Of a stretch of DNA of 13,803 nt, positions 12,921 to 13,803 are shown in pieces (positions within the stretch are counted from its first letter, which is position 1; every line of letters starts with the position of its first letter). The translations under genes and the position numbers were made by a program. Origin of the DNA: Deltaproteobacteria bacterium (GTDB lineage Bacteria; Desulfobacterota; GWC2-55-46); contig JACREV010000254.1 in NCBI GenBank assembly GCA_016218095.1, positions 1 to 13,803 on the forward strand, given 5' to 3'. The notes beneath the pieces were generated by a model that worked only from the letters and a program-made list of their open reading frames with translations, was not told the DNA's origin and made no database searches.

Positions 12921-13803
12921 ATGGCGAACGACAGGTTTTTGAAGGCGTGCCGGAGGGAGGCGTCCGACTGCACCCCGGTCTGGCTCATGCGCCAGGCAGG
13001 CCGCTACATGAAGGAGTACATGGCCATAAGGGAGAAGCACTCGTTCCTCGAGATGTGCAGGAACCCGGAGCTCGCGGCGGAGGTGACGCTGCAGCCCATA
13101 AGGGCCTTTGACCTCGACGCCGCCATAATATTCGCCGACATACTCCTGCCTCTGCCCGGCATGGGGATAGACCTCGAATTCGCCAAGAACGAAGGGCCCG
13201 TCATAAGGAACCCGGTAAGGACGAGGAAGGACATAGACGCGGTCAGGATGATAGACCCCGAGGTCCACGTCCCGTACCTCATGAAGGCGATAAAGATGGT
13301 AAAGGGGGAGCTCGCCGGCAAGGTCCCTCTCATAGGCTTTTCCGGCGCGCCCTTTACGCTGGCGAGCTATATAATAGAGGGCGAGGGGTCGAGGAACTAT
13401 GTGAACACCAAGAAGCTCATATACGGCGACCCCGAGGGCTGGAAGATCCTCATGGAGAAGATTTCGGACGTCGTCGTCGTTTACCTGAAGGCCCAGATAG
13501 CGGCCGGCGCCGAGGTCGTCCAGCTCTTCGACAGCTGGGTCGGGTGCCTGGGGCCCGACGACTTCAGGGAGTTCGCGCTCCCGTACACGAAAAAGGTCAT
13601 CGAGAGCCTGAAGGGCACGGTCCCTGTAATAAACTTCGGGACGAACACCGGGACGTTCCTCTCCCTCGTCGCCGAGGGCGGCGGAGATGTGATAGGGGTC
13701 GACTGGAGGGTGAGGCTCGACGAGGCGTGGAAGACCATAGGCTACGGACACGCGATACAGGGGAACCTCGACCCGGTCGTCCTCTTCGGGCCTGTGAAGG
13801 AGA
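12921..13803 (+). CDS. hemE: Uroporphyrinogen decarboxylase (partial, C-terminus outside window)
   Basis: The enzyme decarboxylates the four acetate side chains of uroporphyrinogen III to give coproporphyrinogen III, a cytoplasmic step of heme synthesis. The 294 residues seen cover most of the usual length of about 340-350. Family signatures are present: PVWLMRQAGRYM (19-30; substrate-binding Arg24 and Arg28), FADIL with the catalytic Asp73, FSGAPFTLASYIIEG (140-154; conserved Tyr150), FDSWVG (203-208), INFGTN (237-242) and QGNLDP (280-285). The start ATG has AGAGGAG seven bases upstream. It is transcribed from its own promoter, away from the cytochrome operon. Arg is largely coded by AGG and Ile by ATA. 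The pairing of a heme-synthesis gene with a 32-heme operon is functionally sensible. Confidence 0.97.
   Translation, partial: MANDRFLKACRREASDCTPVWLMRQAGRYMKEYMAIREKHSFLEMCRNPELAAEVTLQPIRAFDLDAAIIFADILLPLPGMGIDLEFAKNEGPVIRNPVRTRKDIDAVRMIDPEVHVPYLMKAIKMVKGELAGKVPLIGFSGAPFTLASYIIEGEGSRNYVNTKKLIYGDPEGWKILMEKISDVVVVYLKAQIAAGAEVVQLFDSWVGCLGPDDFREFALPYTKKVIESLKGTVPVINFGTNTGTFLSLVAEGGGDVIGVDWRVRLDEAWKTIGYGHAIQGNLDPVVLFGPVKE

Noticed and set aside
12658..12942. Plus-strand open frame of 94 codons in the divergent spacer
   Set aside because: It runs through both promoters and the palindromes, overlaps the hemE start in another frame and lacks a ribosome site.
12852..13751. Minus-strand open frame of 299 codons
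   Set aside because: It is antisense to hemE, whose protein has unmistakable family motifs; the antisense product is Arg/Val/Leu-rich, has no start context and crosses the hemE start and leader.
1..13803. CRISPR array, tRNA, rRNA, insertion sequence or phage gene
   Set aside because: No regularly spaced direct repeats, cloverleaf, ribosomal sequence, transposase or integrase was seen on either strand.

Overview
The window is GC-rich bacterial DNA. Eleven of its twelve genes lie on the minus strand, and the last one (hemE) diverges on the plus strand. The content (five periplasmic or exported multiheme c-type cytochromes, an NHL-propeller lipoprotein, a DHH-CBS-tRNA nucleotidyltransferase fusion) points to an anaerobic, respiratory, Gram-negative organism of the Desulfobacterota/Desulfuromonadales or Nitrospirota kind. 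That placement is inferred from gene families; no rRNA or other phylogenetic marker is present apart from part of hemE.

Layout: 1-428 is the N-terminal part of an unrecognised small lipoprotein gene. 515-3124 encodes a fused DHH phosphoesterase / paired CBS / class II tRNA nucleotidyltransferase. 3125-3595 is non-coding and holds a structured element bounded by 13-bp inverted repeats, then a strong minus-strand terminator at 3541-3573. From 12572 down to 3596 run nine same-strand genes that look like one operon: HAMP-only membrane protein, 7-heme cytochrome, second HAMP-only membrane protein, eight-bladed PQQ-like propeller, 4-heme cytochrome, NHL-repeat lipoprotein, 11-heme cytochrome, 4-heme cytochrome, 6-heme (two triheme c7 domains) cytochrome. 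Together they carry 32 CxxCH heme sites. A near-consensus sigma-70 promoter for the set lies at 12700-12728, its -10 box embedded in a palindrome; a second related palindrome lies just downstream. Diverging from the same 348-bp spacer is hemE (uroporphyrinogen decarboxylase), with its own near-consensus promoter, truncated by the window end.

How the genes may work together (inference): the cytochromes would form an electron path across the periplasm and possibly to the outside, with the propeller proteins as scaffolds or assembly factors and the two small HAMP proteins as inner-membrane partners. An NHL lipoprotein directly upstream of a large multiheme cytochrome resembles loci of extracellular cytochrome filaments such as omcS in Geobacter. 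No outer-membrane porin, quinol dehydrogenase or cytochrome maturation gene is visible here, so the ends of the path are unknown. The shared spacer with hemE suggests that heme supply and apocytochrome synthesis could be co-regulated.
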